A stretch of DNA of 64,000 bases, from contig NZ_FNSY01000001.1 in NCBI RefSeq assembly GCF_900105515.1, forward strand, positions 1,054,001-1,118,000, written 5' to 3'. Made by a program: the position numbers and the translations under genes. This stretch comes from Streptomyces sp. 2131.1 (GTDB taxonomy: Bacteria; Actinomycetota; Actinomycetes; Streptomycetales; Streptomycetaceae). Under the pieces are notes generated by a model. It was not told the origin of the DNA, searched no databases, and was given only the letters and a program-made list of their open reading frames with translations. Shown here one piece after another: positions 63,592-64,000 of this stretch; the stretch's first letter is position 1; every line of letters begins with the position of its first letter.

Positions 63592-64000
63592 TTCGTCGCC
63601 TCCGCGCGCTTGCGTACCCATGCGTTGAGCAGGGTGGCCAGGAGCAGCATCGCTCCCAGGAAGAACTTGAACCAGTCGGGGTTCCACTCCGCGTACACGA
63701 TGCCCTTGCTGGTCATGCCGAAGATGAAGGCACCGACCGCCGAGCCGATCGCGGAGCCGTAGCCGCCGGTGATCAGGCAGCCGCCGATGACGGCCGCGAT
63801 GATGTAGATCAGCTCGTTGCCGACGCCCTCGCCGGACTGCACGACGTCGTAGCTGAACAGCAGGTGCTGCCCGGAGACCCAGGCGGCGAAGGCGACACCG
63901 AGGTAGAGCCCGATCTTCGTACGGATGACCGGGACGCCGACCGCGCGGGCCGCGTCGGCCCCGCCCCCGACGGCGAAGATCCAGTTGCCGAAGCGGGTGC
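63588..64000 (-). CDS. sugar ABC transporter permease (partial, 5' end outside window)
   Basis: The last 136 residues of a BPD_transp_2-type permease. It has hydrophobic helices and GNWIFAVGGGADAARAVGVPV, the conserved loop that contacts the ATPase. It ends in a basic tail (WVRKRAEATK). It is translationally coupled to the ATPase gene; the start and probably the binding-protein gene lie beyond the window. Confidence 0.9.
   Translation of the reverse strand, partial: TRFGNWIFAVGGGADAARAVGVPVIRTKIGLYLGVAFAAWVSGQHLLFSYDVVQSGEGVGNELIYIIAAVIGGCLITGGYGSAIGSAVGAFIFGMTSKGIVYAEWNPDWFKFFLGAMLLLATLLNAWVRKRAEATK

Overview
The window is about 72% GC, with GTG starts, many 4-bp start/stop overlaps, AfsR/SARP and XRE/NB-ARC regulators and a class F sortase. 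This points to a Streptomyces or close actinobacterial chromosome. No rRNA, tRNA, CRISPR array, transposase or integrase was seen.

Layout. 1-2550: flanking metabolism (partial PcaD/PcaL-type hydrolase, membrane metallophosphoesterase, SnoaL-like protein). 2649-7807: a regulatory block with an AfsR-type SARP, a tiny secreted peptide and an XRE/NB-ARC protein. 8086-42640: a nonribosomal peptide cluster. 42720-44031: class F sortase and a putative cell-surface protein. 44247-50134: an oligopeptide ABC importer with a divergent TetR gene. 50136-58578: a carbohydrate regulon (GDSL esterase, GH3, serine hydrolase, TetR, GH1, GH20) with three copies of one 27-bp operator. 58586-64000: an ArsR-type regulator, a P450-like/PEP-mutase-like fusion, a one-pass membrane protein, a ROK sugar kinase and a sugar ABC importer cut by the window edge.

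The NRPS cluster. NRPS-A (4213 aa) is C-A-T x4. It is followed by a type II thioesterase, a SyrP/TauD-like oxygenase, a free A-T protein (hand-read code DAQDLGVVDK, Gln-like), NRPS-C (C-T-C-remnant A-T), NRPS-D (A-C-T-C-A-T-TE) and MbtH. There are 9 carrier and 8 condensation domains, which fits a nine-residue peptide started by the A-T protein. Three condensation modules have no A domain, and one A domain (start of NRPS-D) has no carrier of its own, so loading in trans is likely. A second operon makes an unusual precursor: glutamate mutase S, glutamate mutase E joined in frame to an asparagine-synthetase/AsnRS-like enzyme, a GltB FMN-domain protein and an unknown 134-aa protein. It suggests 3-methylaspartate and perhaps 3-methylasparagine. 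An MFS exporter and an Sfp-type phosphopantetheinyl transferase close the cluster. I could not match it to a named product.

Control. Clustered CTGCCG boxes lie before NRPS-A, NRPS-D and the glutamate mutase operon. In the two NRPS promoters the last box is exactly 21 nt from a -10-like hexamer. A different 11-bp-period repeat (GATAG/CTATC) lies before the SARP and peptide genes. These look like two layers of pathway control, the first tied to the regulators and the second to the biosynthetic operons.
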